Of a stretch of DNA of 64,000 nt, positions 44,192 to 53,902 are shown one piece after another (the stretch's first letter is position 1; every line of letters starts with the position of its first letter). The stretch is from UBA6623 sp965238125. Lineage in GTDB: Bacteria; Acidobacteriota; Terriglobia; Bryobacterales; UBA6623. The notes under the pieces are model-generated. The model ran no database searches. It was not told where the DNA came from and saw nothing but the letters and a program-made list of their open reading frames with translations. The position numbers were made by a program, and so were the translations under genes. The DNA lies in contig OZ250179.1 in NCBI GenBank assembly GCA_965238125.1, forward strand, positions 2,046,001 through 2,110,000, given 5' to 3'.

Positions 44192-45514
44192 TCAGTCTCC
44201 TTTTGTGGGCCGGGGAACCAGCACGTCGGATGTGAACCAAACGCGGAGCCGGTGTCCGGCGTGAATAGTGATGTTGGGTAAACGATTCAAGAAACGATCC
44301 AGGATGCGCGTAGCGGCCTGGCCGAGTCCCTGCCCGGCATTGGCGCGGAAGCCCGCCGCTCCGCCCTCGTAAGGATTGCCCCGCGCCGACGTGAGGCCGC
44401 TCAGGACGCCAACCGCCCCGACAGCGGCGAACATGGAAAAGTAGTGGCGGTCCACTTGATCTTTCAAGGCTCCCTCGCCAAGTTGATTGAGGCCCCGAAA
44501 TTGGAGCGAAACCCAGCGTCCGTCCGGGTAGATCAAGCGGTGAAAACCAACTCCCAGCCGCGATTGATCCTGGTTTGTCACGGCCTGAGCGGTGCCGATA
44601 ATCCGCGTTCCTCGCGGCACCAGGATACGCTGCCGATCCGCCGAGTAGAAGGGAACGGCAACCACGGCCAGCACCGGGCCGGGGAAGTCGCCGGAAAGCT
44701 GTGTTACCAGCGCCGCTTCCAAAAACGAGCCTTCATGGATACGCTCCCAGCCGGGAGGGTCTTGTGGCGCTTCGACCCGCGCCGCAACAGAGTAATCTCG
44801 CGCCGTGGCGCTGCCCGCGGTCGCGGCGGGAACAGCCGGGGCAGCTTCCGGCGTGGTCGGCGTTCCGCGGAGTGCCGCGATAAGCGCTTGATCCGCTTGG
44901 GCCTCCGCCGCGATTTCATCTTCAAGGCCGGTCGTGACCGTCCGCATTGTGGCAAGCGCGTGTTGCAGGGCTTCCGCGCCTTCATCTTTTGCGGGTGCAG
45001 GATCGTCAACGATGCGCTTGCCGCCGCTTGCGCTGCCGTCCAGTTTCCGGTAGGTCTGTGCGACCGGCGAACTGCGAAGCGAACGGCTGCGCCGCTCAAC
45101 GGCTTCCAGGCGCAAGCGCTCCCGGAGTTGCCATTCTTCCTGGGTGTAGGGTTGCCCGGTGTCGGGACTCGGCCCGGCAAGTAGCGCCGCTTGGTTGGCG
45201 GCAGTAACTCCGGCGACGTTGGCTTGCTGTTGTTGCCGCGCCCGCAAAGCTCGATCCGCCGCCGCCCGCTTGGTTTCGGCCCGCATCGTTTCCTCGTCCA
45301 CCCGCGCTGTCATCTGATCGGTAAAGCTGCGCGGCGCGGTTGTGGCCGTCTCGGTTGCTCCGGGAAGTTCCGCCGGCTCCCCGCCGCCGAGCCAAATCCA
45401 GTAGGTCAGGAACAGAAGAACGAAAACCGTGATGGCTCCCACACCCCATTGAGTGACGACGCCACCGGGGAGTGATCCTGCTGGTTTTACATAGAGCCGC
45501 TTCCACTCGATCAT
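44192..45514 (-). CDS. virB10: VirB10/TrbI-type T4SS core protein
   Basis: Start at ATG 45514 (MIEWKRLYVKPAGSLPG), overlapping the virB9 stop as ATGA; 440 residues. A single TM helix (VGAITVFVLLFLTYWIWLGG) is followed by a long Ala/Glu-rich periplasmic linker. The C-terminal barrel shows GSFLEAALVTQLSGDFPGPV, ILVPRGTRIIGTAQAV and HAGHRLRVWFTSDVLV. It spans both membranes and transmits energy in the T4SS core. The frame is open upstream, but that extension overlaps virB9 in another frame. Confidence 0.9.
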   Translation of the reverse strand: MIEWKRLYVKPAGSLPGGVVTQWGVGAITVFVLLFLTYWIWLGGGEPAELPGATETATTAPRSFTDQMTARVDEETMRAETKRAAADRALRARQQQQANVAGVTAANQAALLAGPSPDTGQPYTQEEWQLRERLRLEAVERRSRSLRSSPVAQTYRKLDGSASGGKRIVDDPAPAKDEGAEALQHALATMRTVTTGLEDEIAAEAQADQALIAALRGTPTTPEAAPAVPAATAGSATARDYSVAARVEAPQDPPGWERIHEGSFLEAALVTQLSGDFPGPVLAVVAVPFYSADRQRILVPRGTRIIGTAQAVTNQDQSRLGVGFHRLIYPDGRWVSLQFRGLNQLGEGALKDQVDRHYFSMFAAVGAVGVLSGLTSARGNPYEGGAAGFRANAGQGLGQAATRILDRFLNRLPNITIHAGHRLRVWFTSDVLVPRPTKGD

Positions 45515-46224
45515 GGCCCGATCTCCGGCAGGGCGAAGCGCCACCGTACTCTCTGTTTGCCGATCTGCAACCAGCCGTGGCCCAAAACGTGACGGGCGAT
45601 ATATAGCCCGTCCTCGCCGAGGTCGTAAGCCACGAGCGACGGTTTCCCGTCTTTTTCTTCGTACAGCGCGGGCGCCTCCTGGGTGTTGGAGCGAAGGTAG
45701 GTAAACTGCCCGTCGTGCCACATTCCCTCGACCAGGAACGGCCACTTGCGCGCCTTGTCCTCCAATCGGTAGGGAAACTTGAGCCGCGTGGGATAGTTCG
45801 CCCGGAACGCTTCGCTCTCGCCCTCCGCTAGCGCCGCCGTGTCCGCGATGCGGCTATCCGCGTCCATCTGCGCGGCCTTGGCCGTCTTGATGGCGGTCTC
45901 CGCCATCTGCTGATAGGCGGCAACCTGGCCGCGAGCTACAAAAGCCGGTTCATGTTTGCCCGGCGAGATTGGCGGGTCTGCCTCGGCCTCTTGGTCGATG
46001 CGAACGACAAGATGCGGCCGGCCCGCGCTTTGCTCGGTGACAAGGAATGAGTAGATGCGCCCGGATTCGCAGACGAGCGCGACGTTGGTAGTGACGCCCT
46101 CGGCAATGGGCTTCAGGAACGCCAGATTAGCGGCTCCGGTCAGGTGCCAGTATTCGGAATCTCCGACTACAAAATCCAGCACATTTTCCGTTTGGGGAAG
46201 CACGATAACGGTGGTGTGCCGGGT
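45511..46224 (-). pseudogene. virB9: VirB9/TrbG-type protein, 5'-truncated by IS
   Basis: About 237 codons of VirB9: RHTTVIVLPQTENVLDFVVG, YWHLTGAANLAFLKPIAEGV, the N-domain strand GRIYSFLV, and the C-terminal domain (FRANYPTRLKFPYRLE, AYDLGEDGLYIARHVL). Codons before ACC at 46222-46224 are gone: signal peptide and first strands are replaced by IS1380 sequence, and the frame meets TAA in the IS. A GTG at 46203 could start a shortened product, but it would lack its export signal. The transfer system is therefore probably dead. Confidence 0.8.
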
Positions 46225-46938
46225 TTACAAGAGTTTTCGCTATCAGGCCGAGAGCTGGTCGAAGGCAAGGCGAGTTGTCGCCAAGGTCGAGCATCACCAG
46301 GGCGAACTATTCCCGCGCGTCGGATTTGTCGTGACGAGCATGAGCTTGCCGAGCCGCTCGGTCGTGCGGTTCTACAACAAGCGCGGCACGGCGGAGCAGT
46401 GGATCAAAGAAGGCAAACAGGCCACGCACTGGACCCGCTTGTCGTGTCACCGCTTCCGAGCCAACGAGGTACGGCTGCAACTCAGCGTGCTGGCCTACAA
46501 CCTGGGCAACCTGTGGCGGCGGCTAGGGCTGCCGCAGCGAATCAAAAGCTGGTCGCTAACGAGTTTGCAACACAGGTTGATGAAGACCGGCGGTCGGCTG
46601 GTCAAGCATGCTCGCTACTACTGGTTGCTGCTGGCGGAGGGGCATCTGAACCGGCGGCTGTTCGGTGACATGCTGCATAGGATCTGGGCGCTGCCTGTGC
46701 CGGGTGGGTAGCGTTGCCCGGGCGAGGATCAACAGTTTTTGGCTCCAAAAAGGTTTCGCAGGGAGCAGTGTCGGCCGGAGCGCCGTTCAGTCCGCTCAAT
46801 CAACGTCTGTGAGCGGACGGACGAGCCCTGGCGCCTACCGGCGGAGGTGATGTGCAGGGTTCAGCGCGAAAAGACGTGGTATTCGGCGCAGCGGGGGTGT
46901 ATCCTGTGACCGTGCCAGGGCCAAAATGGAAATCCTGG
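46225..46938 (+). mobile_element. IS1380-family element, copy 3a (right part only)
   Basis: Begins inside the transposase gene at TACAAGAGTTTTCGC and runs to the right end ...GGAAATCCTGG at 46938. It carries the last roughly 160 transposase codons (to the stop at 46709-46711) and the standard 3' tail. The left part is deleted and the cut edge is joined to virB9. The right end abuts copy 3b directly, within its transposase gene. Confidence 0.85.
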
Positions 46939-48222
46939 TTGAAAGTCGACTTCCAGGGATCGCATGTCACTTCCGACGGTGGCCTGATTTTGGTTCGCGA
47001 ACTGGACGAGCGGCTCGGTCTCGGGAAGCTGATCGATGAGTATCTCAGCGACTCGCGACAAGGCTTGAACAAGAAGTTCCCGCTGGCCGATCTGCTGCGC
47101 CAGTCGATCTACAGCCGCTTGGCAGGCTACGAGGACGTCAACGACGCCGTCCGAGTGTCGGCTGACCCGACGTTTCGCTTGATCGGCTCGCAGAGGAACT
47201 GGGATCGCCGAGCGGCCTTGACCTCGACGCTGCATGGCTTCGAGACGGAGATGCTGGCGAGCGAAGAGAACCTGCTGGGGCTGATGGCGCTGAACCGAGA
47301 GCTGGTCGGGCAAGCGGAGGCGTTCGACGACTCCGAGCGGGTCGTTCTGGACATGGACTCCACCGAGAGTCCGGTCCATGGCCAACAGGAAGGCAGTGCC
47401 TACAACGGACACTTCGAGTCGGTCTGCTACCACCCGTTGCTTTTGTTCAACGGTCATGGTGATTGCCTCGCTGCCAAGCTGCGTCCCGGCAACGTGCACA
47501 GCGCCGAGGACTGGGATGAGCTATTGTTGCCGGAGATCGAGCGCCAACAGGCTGCGGGCAAGCAGGTCGCCTTCCGGGGCGATGCCGCCTTTGCCAAGCC
47601 GGAGATCTACGAGGCGCTGGAGGAGCGCGGCGCGGACTACGCGATCCGCATTCCGGCCAATAAGAACCTGGAGCTGGAGATCGAAGACATCCTGTTTCGT
47701 CCGCCGGGGAGGCCCGGCCGCAAGCCGCTAGTGCGCTACAAGAGCTTTCGCTATCAGGCGGAGAGCTGGAAGGGGCCGAGACGAGTTGTCGCCAAGGTCG
47801 AGCACCACCAGGGCGAGCTATTCGCGCGCGTCGGTTTTATCGTGACGAACATGAGCTTGCCAAGCCGGTCGGTGGTGCGTTTCTACAACAAGCGCGGCAC
47901 GGCGGAGCAGTGGATCAAAGAAGGTAAGCAAGCGACGCACTGGACGCGGCTGTCGTGCCATCGCTTCCGGGCGAACGAGGTGCACTTGCAGTTAAGCGTG
48001 CCGGCCTACAACCTGGGCAACCTGTGGCGGCGACTCGGGTTGCCGCACAGGATCAAGACGTGGTCACTGACGAGCTTGCAGCAGCGGTTGATGAAGACGG
48101 GCGGCAGATTGGTCAAGGACGCGCGGTACTACTGGTTGCTCTTGGCCGAGGGACATCTGAACCGGCGGCTGTTTGGCGACATGCTGCGGAGGATCTGGGC
48201 GCTGCCTGTGCCGGGTGGTTAG
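46939..48222 (+). pseudogene. IS1380-family transposase, N-terminally truncated
   Basis: 427 codons covering all three catalytic regions (VVLDMDSTESPVHG, FRGDAAFAKPEIYEAL, YNKRGTAEQWIKEGKQ) but lacking the conserved first roughly 20 residues (MGEKE..PFQLTFNGL). Reading continues upstream into the tail of copy 3a from GTG 46852, so a chimeric protein with 29 foreign residues is possible. Without the left terminal repeat the element itself cannot transpose normally. Confidence 0.8.
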
Positions 48223-48445
48223 CACCGCACTTGGCGAATGCGAAATCTGTGTACTGAGGACGGAAGCTCGGAGGGGTGTCTGCGAAATTGACTTCGCAGC
48301 GGCGGATCAGCCCCCATGAGGGGCAAGAAGGGGGCTCGATCGGTCCCGCCTCAGCCGCCGCCTCTTTCGGGTGGAGAAATGGTTGCGCTTCGCCGGGTGA
48401 GGGTGTAGACTCGTGCCGTCAGAGGAGCCAAATCGGAAATCCTGG
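46939..48445 (+). mobile_element. IS1380-family element, copy 3b (left end missing)
   Basis: Starts at TTGAAAGTCGACTTCCAGGG, the codons for LKVDFQG, about 20 codons into the transposase. The preceding bases are the right end of copy 3a, so one IS inserted into another and left-hand material was lost. The right terminus is a variant (GGAGCCAAATCGGAAATCCTGG, ending 48445), and the 3' tail (48223-48420) is unlike that of copies 2, 4 and 5: a third subfamily. Confidence 0.8.
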
Positions 48446-48478
48446 TGCAATTCTGTTTTCTAGGCAAGGAGGAGCAAA

Positions 48479-48796
48479 ATGGTGCTAGTGGGCAAGTGTT
48501 CTTTTATCGTTGGACTAGTGATCGCTGTGGCCGGAGGCTTCGGCTTTGAACAGGCTTGGTTTGGCTGGGTACTCGCAGTGCTCGGCCTGATCGTCGGATC
48601 CTTGAATATAAGCGACAAGGAGAGTCAGACCTTCCTCTTAGCGGCGATCGCGCTGATCGTAGCGGTAAACGCCGTCGGAGCGATCCCTTACATCGGGGAG
48701 TTGGTGACCCGGATCATCGCGAATCTCGTGCTCTTCCTGGGGGGCGCAGTCTTGGTCGTAGCGGTTAAGAGCCTGTTCGCGGTAGCGAGAGACTGA
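48479..48796 (+). CDS. Small integral membrane protein
   Basis: 105 residues with an excellent ribosome-binding site (AAGGAGGAG) before ATG 48479. Nearly all of it is hydrophobic, in three to four helices (FIVGLVIAVAGGFGFEQAWF, FGWVLAVLGLIVGSLNI, TFLLAAIALIVAVNAVGAIPY, IIANLVLFLGGAVLVVAV). No family is recognised. It begins 33 bases after the right end of IS copy 3b, which may supply its promoter. Confidence 0.7.
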   Translation: MVLVGKCSFIVGLVIAVAGGFGFEQAWFGWVLAVLGLIVGSLNISDKESQTFLLAAIALIVAVNAVGAIPYIGELVTRIIANLVLFLGGAVLVVAVKSLFAVARD

Positions 48797-48948
48797 AGCC
48801 GCTCTGACGCAGGCTTCAGCCGATGGACCACGGCAGCCGCGTTTTTCTGCAGTTGACTCTGGGCTATCTCATCGGCCGGATCGTCGTCTCGTTCGCCTTC
48901 CTGTCAGGCGGCGCGGAGGGCGCGAAAGAGCGCCCCGGATGACTCGGC

Positions 48949-49569
48949 TCACCGAGCCGCTCCAGGGCTGCGGTGAGGTCTCGGGAGAGAAGCGTGTTTA
49001 CCGACAGACGTGACGGCGCGAATCGGATGGCGATGGCTGTACGTGGCCTTCAGGGTCTTCCTGGGAAAGAGGTAGCGCTGGCCGTCGCTGCTCGAGGTCC
49101 TCGCGTGGCCCCAGACCTCGGCGGCGTCGCACCGAGAGATCCCATTGACGAGGTCAGCCAGGGCACCGCGAAGCTTGTCCTCGCTGAACTGCCAGTCGGC
49201 GAGTCGGCGGATGGCCTTGTACGAGACGTCGTTGGTCACCCGGGCCATGGTCTCGGGGCCAATGTTGCAGCCGTAGGTCATCACGCTGGCAACGACCTCG
49301 CAGATGTCCTGGACCGAGCGCTCCCGGCGCCGCGCATAGAGATCTAGATCTCGGGGATTCGCATTCAGCTCCGTTGCCACATAACCCACGAGGTCCTCGA
49401 GGATCTCGAAAGGTTGCTGGCCCGGCGCCCGCCCCGTGAGCCGGATGAAGGCGATCTGGTACGCCAGGCCAAGTTGGTTGTGAGATCGTCGTGCCGTGCG
49501 TACGAGCCCGAGATCCTCGGGGCGCAGCCGGGCCTTCTCGGCGATGAACTCGCGTGAATACTGGTCCAT
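48949..49569 (-). pseudogene. tnpA: Tn3-family transposase with large internal deletion
   Basis: The first roughly 95 residues are the N-terminal domain of a Tn3-type transposase (REFIAEKARLRPEDLGLVRT, NQLGLAYQIAFIRLTGRAPG). They run straight into the C-terminal part (YGCNIGPETMARVTNDVSYK, CDAAEVWGHARTSSSDGQRY). A full protein has about 1000 residues, so some 600 or more are deleted in frame. The end after RYLFPRKTLKATYSHR is also abnormal. No 38-bp Tn3 ends were identified. Confidence 0.75.
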
Positions 49570-49571
49570 CT

Positions 49572-49709
49572 TGGAAACTCAAGGCGTACATCTTCGTTGA
49601 TCCGCCGGAGGTCGAGAACGCTTCCGTGGAAGTCAAGCTGGAGGCGGGCGGAGAAAAGTTTGAGAGTGATACCTGCCCGCTGACTACACTGCGGTTGGAT
49701 CTGAGATGA
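49572..49709 (+). pseudogene. 3' remnant upstream of the pYEATS-like gene
   Basis: A 45-codon tail without start (WKLKAYIFVDPPEVENASVE... TLRLDLR, TGA at 49707-49709). It begins exactly where the Tn3 remnant ends and overlaps the next ATG as ATGA. The gene was therefore coupled to the pYEATS-like gene before the Tn3 event removed its 5' part. The fragment is beta-rich; its family is unknown. Confidence 0.5.
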
Positions 49710-50038
49710 AGCTGGCTAACACATACAAGGAACTACCAGACAATTGGTTCCAATGGACCGCCTACATTGACGGCTCGTCCGCGGAGCTGAACAACGTCGA
49801 GAGAGTTAGGTATTTCCTGGATCGATCGCAACCCGTGATGCGGCTTGTCGCGAGTAACGCTGCTCAGAAATTCGGCCGAACAGCAGAAGGGGGAAAAGAG
49901 TTTCTTCTCGAAGCCGAGGTTGCGCTGAAGACTGGCGAAATCCGCTACGCGTGGCTCTGGCTCAACCTTGGGCTTCCGAAGAACGAACGGGAAAAGCGTA
50001 TTTACCCCGGATTTCCACTTCAGTTTCGGTTCTGCTAA
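49706..50038 (+). CDS. pYEATS-like domain protein, 3' end altered by IS
   Basis: 110 residues. WFQWTAYIDGSSAELNNVERVRYFLDRSQP, GKEFLLEAEVALKTGE and YAWLWLNLGLP match the immunoglobulin-like pattern of prokaryotic YEATS (pYEATS) domains, which occur in bacterial signalling and conflict proteins. The last roughly 11 residues (YPGFPLQFRFC region) come from the left end of IS copy 4 at 50005. The native protein may have been longer, perhaps with an effector domain now lost. Confidence 0.5.
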   Translation: MKLANTYKELPDNWFQWTAYIDGSSAELNNVERVRYFLDRSQPVMRLVASNAAQKFGRTAEGGKEFLLEAEVALKTGEIRYAWLWLNLGLPKNEREKRIYPGFPLQFRFC

Positions 50039-51671
50039 CCATCGGGTGGACTCGGACGCCTTTATTTATGCGGGCTTGAAAGCACTCAAGGCGCTGAGGA
50101 GATCAACACCCAATGGGTGAAAAAGAAAACAAACCGTTTCAGCTCACCTTCAATGGATTTCTCAAGGTCGATTTCCAAGGATCGCGAGTCACCTCGGATG
50201 GCGGGCTGATTCTCATTCGCGAACTGGACGAACGACTCGGACTAGGCAAGCTGATAGACGAGCATCTGACGGATTCGCGGCAAGGCTCGAACAAGAAGTT
50301 CCCGTTCGTCGATCTGCTGCGACAGTCGGTCTACTCCCGCTTGGCGGGCTACGAGGATCTCAACGACGCCGTTCGTGTCTCCGCCGATCCAACCTTTCGG
50401 CTGATTGGCTCGAAGAAGAACTGGGATCGCGGCGCGGCGCTGACCTCCCGGCTGCAGAGCTTCGAGACCGCCATGCTCGCCGGCGACGAGAATCTGATCG
50501 GGCTGATGGCGGTGAACCGCGAGTTGATCGCGCAAGCCGAGGCCGGTGATGACTCCGCGTGCGTCGTGCTGGACATGGACTCTACCGAGAGCCCCGTCCA
50601 CGGCCGGCAGGAAGGCAGCGCCTACAACGGCCACTTCGAGTCGGTCTGCTACCACCCACTGTTGCTGTTCAACCAGCACGGCGATTGCTTGGCGGCAAAG
50701 TTGCGACCGGGCAACGTGTCCAGCGCCGAGGACTGGGACGAGCTGCTGCTGCCGGAAATCGAACGCCAACAGGCGGAGGGCAAACAGGTGACGTTCCGGG
50801 CCGATGCCGCCTTCGCCAAGCCGGATATTTACGAGACGTTGGAGGAGCGCGGCGTGGACTACGTGATTCGCATCCCGGCCAACAAGAGCCTGGAGCTGGA
50901 GATCGAAGATATCCTGTTTCGTCCGCCGGGCAGGCCGAGCGCAAAGCCCCTGGTGCGCTACAGGAGCTTTCGGTATCAGGCCGCGAGCTGGTCGAAGTCC
51001 CGGCGGGTTGTTGCGAAGGTCGAGCATCACTAAGGTGAGTTGTTTCCTCGCGTCGGTTTCATCGTCACGAGCATGGCCTTGCCGAGCCGCTCGCTGGTGC
51101 GGTTCTACAACAAGCGCGGCACGGCGGAGCAGTGGATCAAGGAAGGCAAACAAGCGACGCATTGGACAAGGCTGTCATGCCATCGGTTCCGGGCCAACGA
51201 AGTGCGACTGCAACTCAGCGTGCTGGCCTATAACCTGGGGAACCTATGGCGGAGGCTCGGGCTGCCGCAACGGATCAAGAGCTGGTCGCTGACGAGCTTG
51301 CAACAGCGCCTGATGAAGACGGGCGGTAGGCTGGTCAAGCATGCGCGGTACTATTGGCTGCTGTTGGCCGAAGGACATCTGAACCGGCGGCTGTTCGGCG
51401 ACATGCTGCATAGGATCTGGGCGCTGCCTGTGCCGGGTGGGTAGCGTTGCCCGGGCGAGGATCAACAGTTTTTGGCTCCAAAAAGGTTTCGCAGGGAGCA
51501 GTGTCGGCCGGAGCGCCGTTCAGTCCGCTCAATCAACGTCTGTGAGCGGACGGACGAGCCCTGGCGCCTACCGGCGGAGGTGATGTGCAGGGTTCAGCGC
51601 GAAAAGACGTGGTATTCGGCGCAGCGGGGGTGTATCCTGTGACCGTGCCAGGGCCAAAATGGAAATCCTGG
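50005..51671 (+). mobile_element. IS1380-family element, copy 4 (defective)
   Basis: The left terminal repeat is divergent (CCCCGGATTTCCACTTC) but sits at the same 108-base distance from the transposase ATG as in copy 5. The right end finishes at 51671. Length is about 1667 bp. Flanks TTTA and CCAA do not match, so no target duplication survives; one side has recombined. The right end lies 28 bases before the GTG of the LRR-Roc-COR gene. Confidence 0.85.
50113..51444 (+). pseudogene. IS1380-family transposase with nonsense codon
   Basis: A full-length 443-codon frame that stops at 51031-51033: the sister copies read CAC CAG GG(C) GAG, here CAC TAA GGT GAG, so CAG became TAA by two substitutions. 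The first two catalytic Asp regions precede the stop and the Glu region (YNKRGTAEQWIKEGKQ) follows it. The product is a 306-residue fragment and is inactive. Confidence 0.9.
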
Positions 51672-53898
51672 CCAAGAGGGCTCAGATCAGGGTCGAGAGG
51701 TGATTGGCGTTTACACGGGTCAGTTCGATTGGTTGCCGCTGGACGAGATGGGTGAAACCGAGCTGGCTGAGATTGCTCCAAAGCTGTCGAGACTTGACTT
51801 TAGCCAGCGTCAGATCCAGGTGCTTTCTGAAAGACTTGCGGCGTTCTCGCAGCTAACCAGTCTTGATTTGAGCAACAACCGGTTGACCGCCTTACCAGAC
51901 TGCCTGGGAGATCTGCTGGACCTTAAACATCTCGATCTCAGGGGCAATCGCTTGCATTTGGTGCCGACTCAGATCCTGAACCTGAAGGCCCTTACCTCGC
52001 TAGACCTTGCGAAGAACCGGTTGCGGAAGATTCCAGAGGAGATCGCCGGGCTGACAAACCTCACCTCGCTTGATCTGGGCGACAACCACCTGACAGAAGT
52101 ACCAAGAGAGATCGGCGGACTGATGAATCTGACGTCGCTTAGCGTTGGCTACAACCAGCTGACAGAAGTACCAGCAGAGATCGGCGGGCTGACAAACCTC
52201 ACCTCGTTTGATCTGGGCAACAACCAGCTGACAGAAGTACCAAGAGAGATCGGTCGGCTGAGGAACCTCGCCCGGCTCGACCTTCGGAACAACCAGCTAG
52301 CAGAAGTGCCAGAGGAGATCGGTCGGCTGACGAACCTCGCTTGGCTCGACCTTAGCAAGAACCAGCTGGCAGAAGTGCCAAACGAGATCGATCGGCTGAC
52401 GGATCTTGCCTCGCTCGACCTTGGCAACAATCGACTGACAGGGATGCCAAAGGAGATCGGCCAGCTGACGAACTTAGTCTCTCTCGACATCAGCGGTAGC
52501 CAATTGACTCAGGGACCAGTCGAGATCGGCCAGCTCACGCAACTCTCCAATCTTAACCTGAGCGACAACGAGCTCACCCGGATGCCGGATTCCCTCGGAC
52601 GGCTCACAGAGCTCGCTCGTCTTGACCTCAGCGGCAACCAGCTTACCGACCTGCCTGCTTACCTCGGCGAGTTCAAGCGACTGATTCGTCTTGACCTCAG
52701 CGGCAATCAGCTTACGGAGTTGCCCGAGCCCGTTTGCCGAATCGGGCAACTCACCCACCTAGACGTCAGCGGGAATGAGCTCAAGGGGCTGCCCGATTAT
52801 ATTGGTCGGCTCACGCAGCTTAGGAGCCTTGACTTGAGCGATAACCGGCTGACCGAGCTGCCCGATTTTCTAGCCCGGCTCGTGCGACTTACCAGCCTAA
52901 ACCTCCGCGGGAACCAACTTGCCAAGCTACCCGATTCCCTTTCCGGGCTTGCGCAACTTGCGAGCCTTGACCTCAGCGGCAACCAGTTCATCCACTTACC
53001 CGATTTTCTAGCCCGGCTGACTCAGCTAAACAGCCTTGATGTCCGTCGCAACCAGCTCACCGGGCTGTCTTATTTCCTTACCGGTCTCGGCAACCTCAAG
53101 GCACTCGACCTGCGAGAAAACAACCATCTCCCCATCCCACCGGAGATTCTCGAAAAACGGATCGACGCCCCCGCCATCTTGCGGTATATCGAGCAGTTCG
53201 CCGGAGACGAGGCCAAGCGGCCGCTCAACGAGGCGAAGATGCTGCTGGTGGGCGAGGGTATGGTTGGCAAGACGTCGCTGGTCGACATGCTGCTTACCGG
53301 CCAAGCCGACCCGGAACGCAAACAAACCGACGGCGTCGAGATCCGCCGCTGGGACATGCAGCCGAAATCCGAGGACGGGGCCGCATCCGACAACGAAACA
53401 GTCCAACTCAACATCTGGGACTTCGGCGGGCAAGAGATCATGCACGCCACGCATCAGTTCTTCCTGACCAAGCGCAGCCTCTATCTGGTGGTACTCAATG
53501 CGCGGGAGGGGGAGACGCGGGGGCGTCTCGATTACTGGCTCAAGATCATCGAAAGTTTCGGAGGAGATTCACCGGTGATCGTCGTGATCAACCGCAGCGA
53601 CGAGCACCACCTGGAACTCAATCGATGGGACTTGCAACGAAAGTATCCCAACCGCATCAGCGGCTTTATCGAGACGGCCTGTTTCGGCGATATCAAGGGC
53701 GAGCCGGGACGCAACGGGATTGCGGAGTTGAAGACTCTGATCGCCCGCGAGGTTGCCAAGCTCGATCATATCCGCGACCCGTTGTTGGCGCGTTGGTTCG
53801 AAGTCAAGCGTCAGCTCGAGGAAATGAAGGTCAACTACATTCCCGAGAGCCGCTACGTCGCCATGTGCGCGGGGCAGGGAATTGACCACAAGGGCGAT

Positions 53899-53902
53899 CA
53901 AG
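53899..53902. repeat. Target-site duplication CAAG, left
   Basis: CAAG directly before the IS copy 5 end (CCAGG at 53903); its duplicate is at 55570-55573 after ...GCGGGC. The four-base length is what IS1380 elements generate. Confidence 0.85.

Noticed and set aside
51444..51699. The conserved IS tail as a possible CRISPR-like or tRNA-like element
   Set aside because: It recurs only with IS copies, has no regular repeat-spacer pattern and no cloverleaf that I can draw.
51840..53150. Repetitive DNA of about 69-base period resembling a tandem DNA repeat array
   Set aside because: The period corresponds to 23-residue leucine-rich repeats in an open frame, so it is protein-coding repetition, not a separate DNA element.
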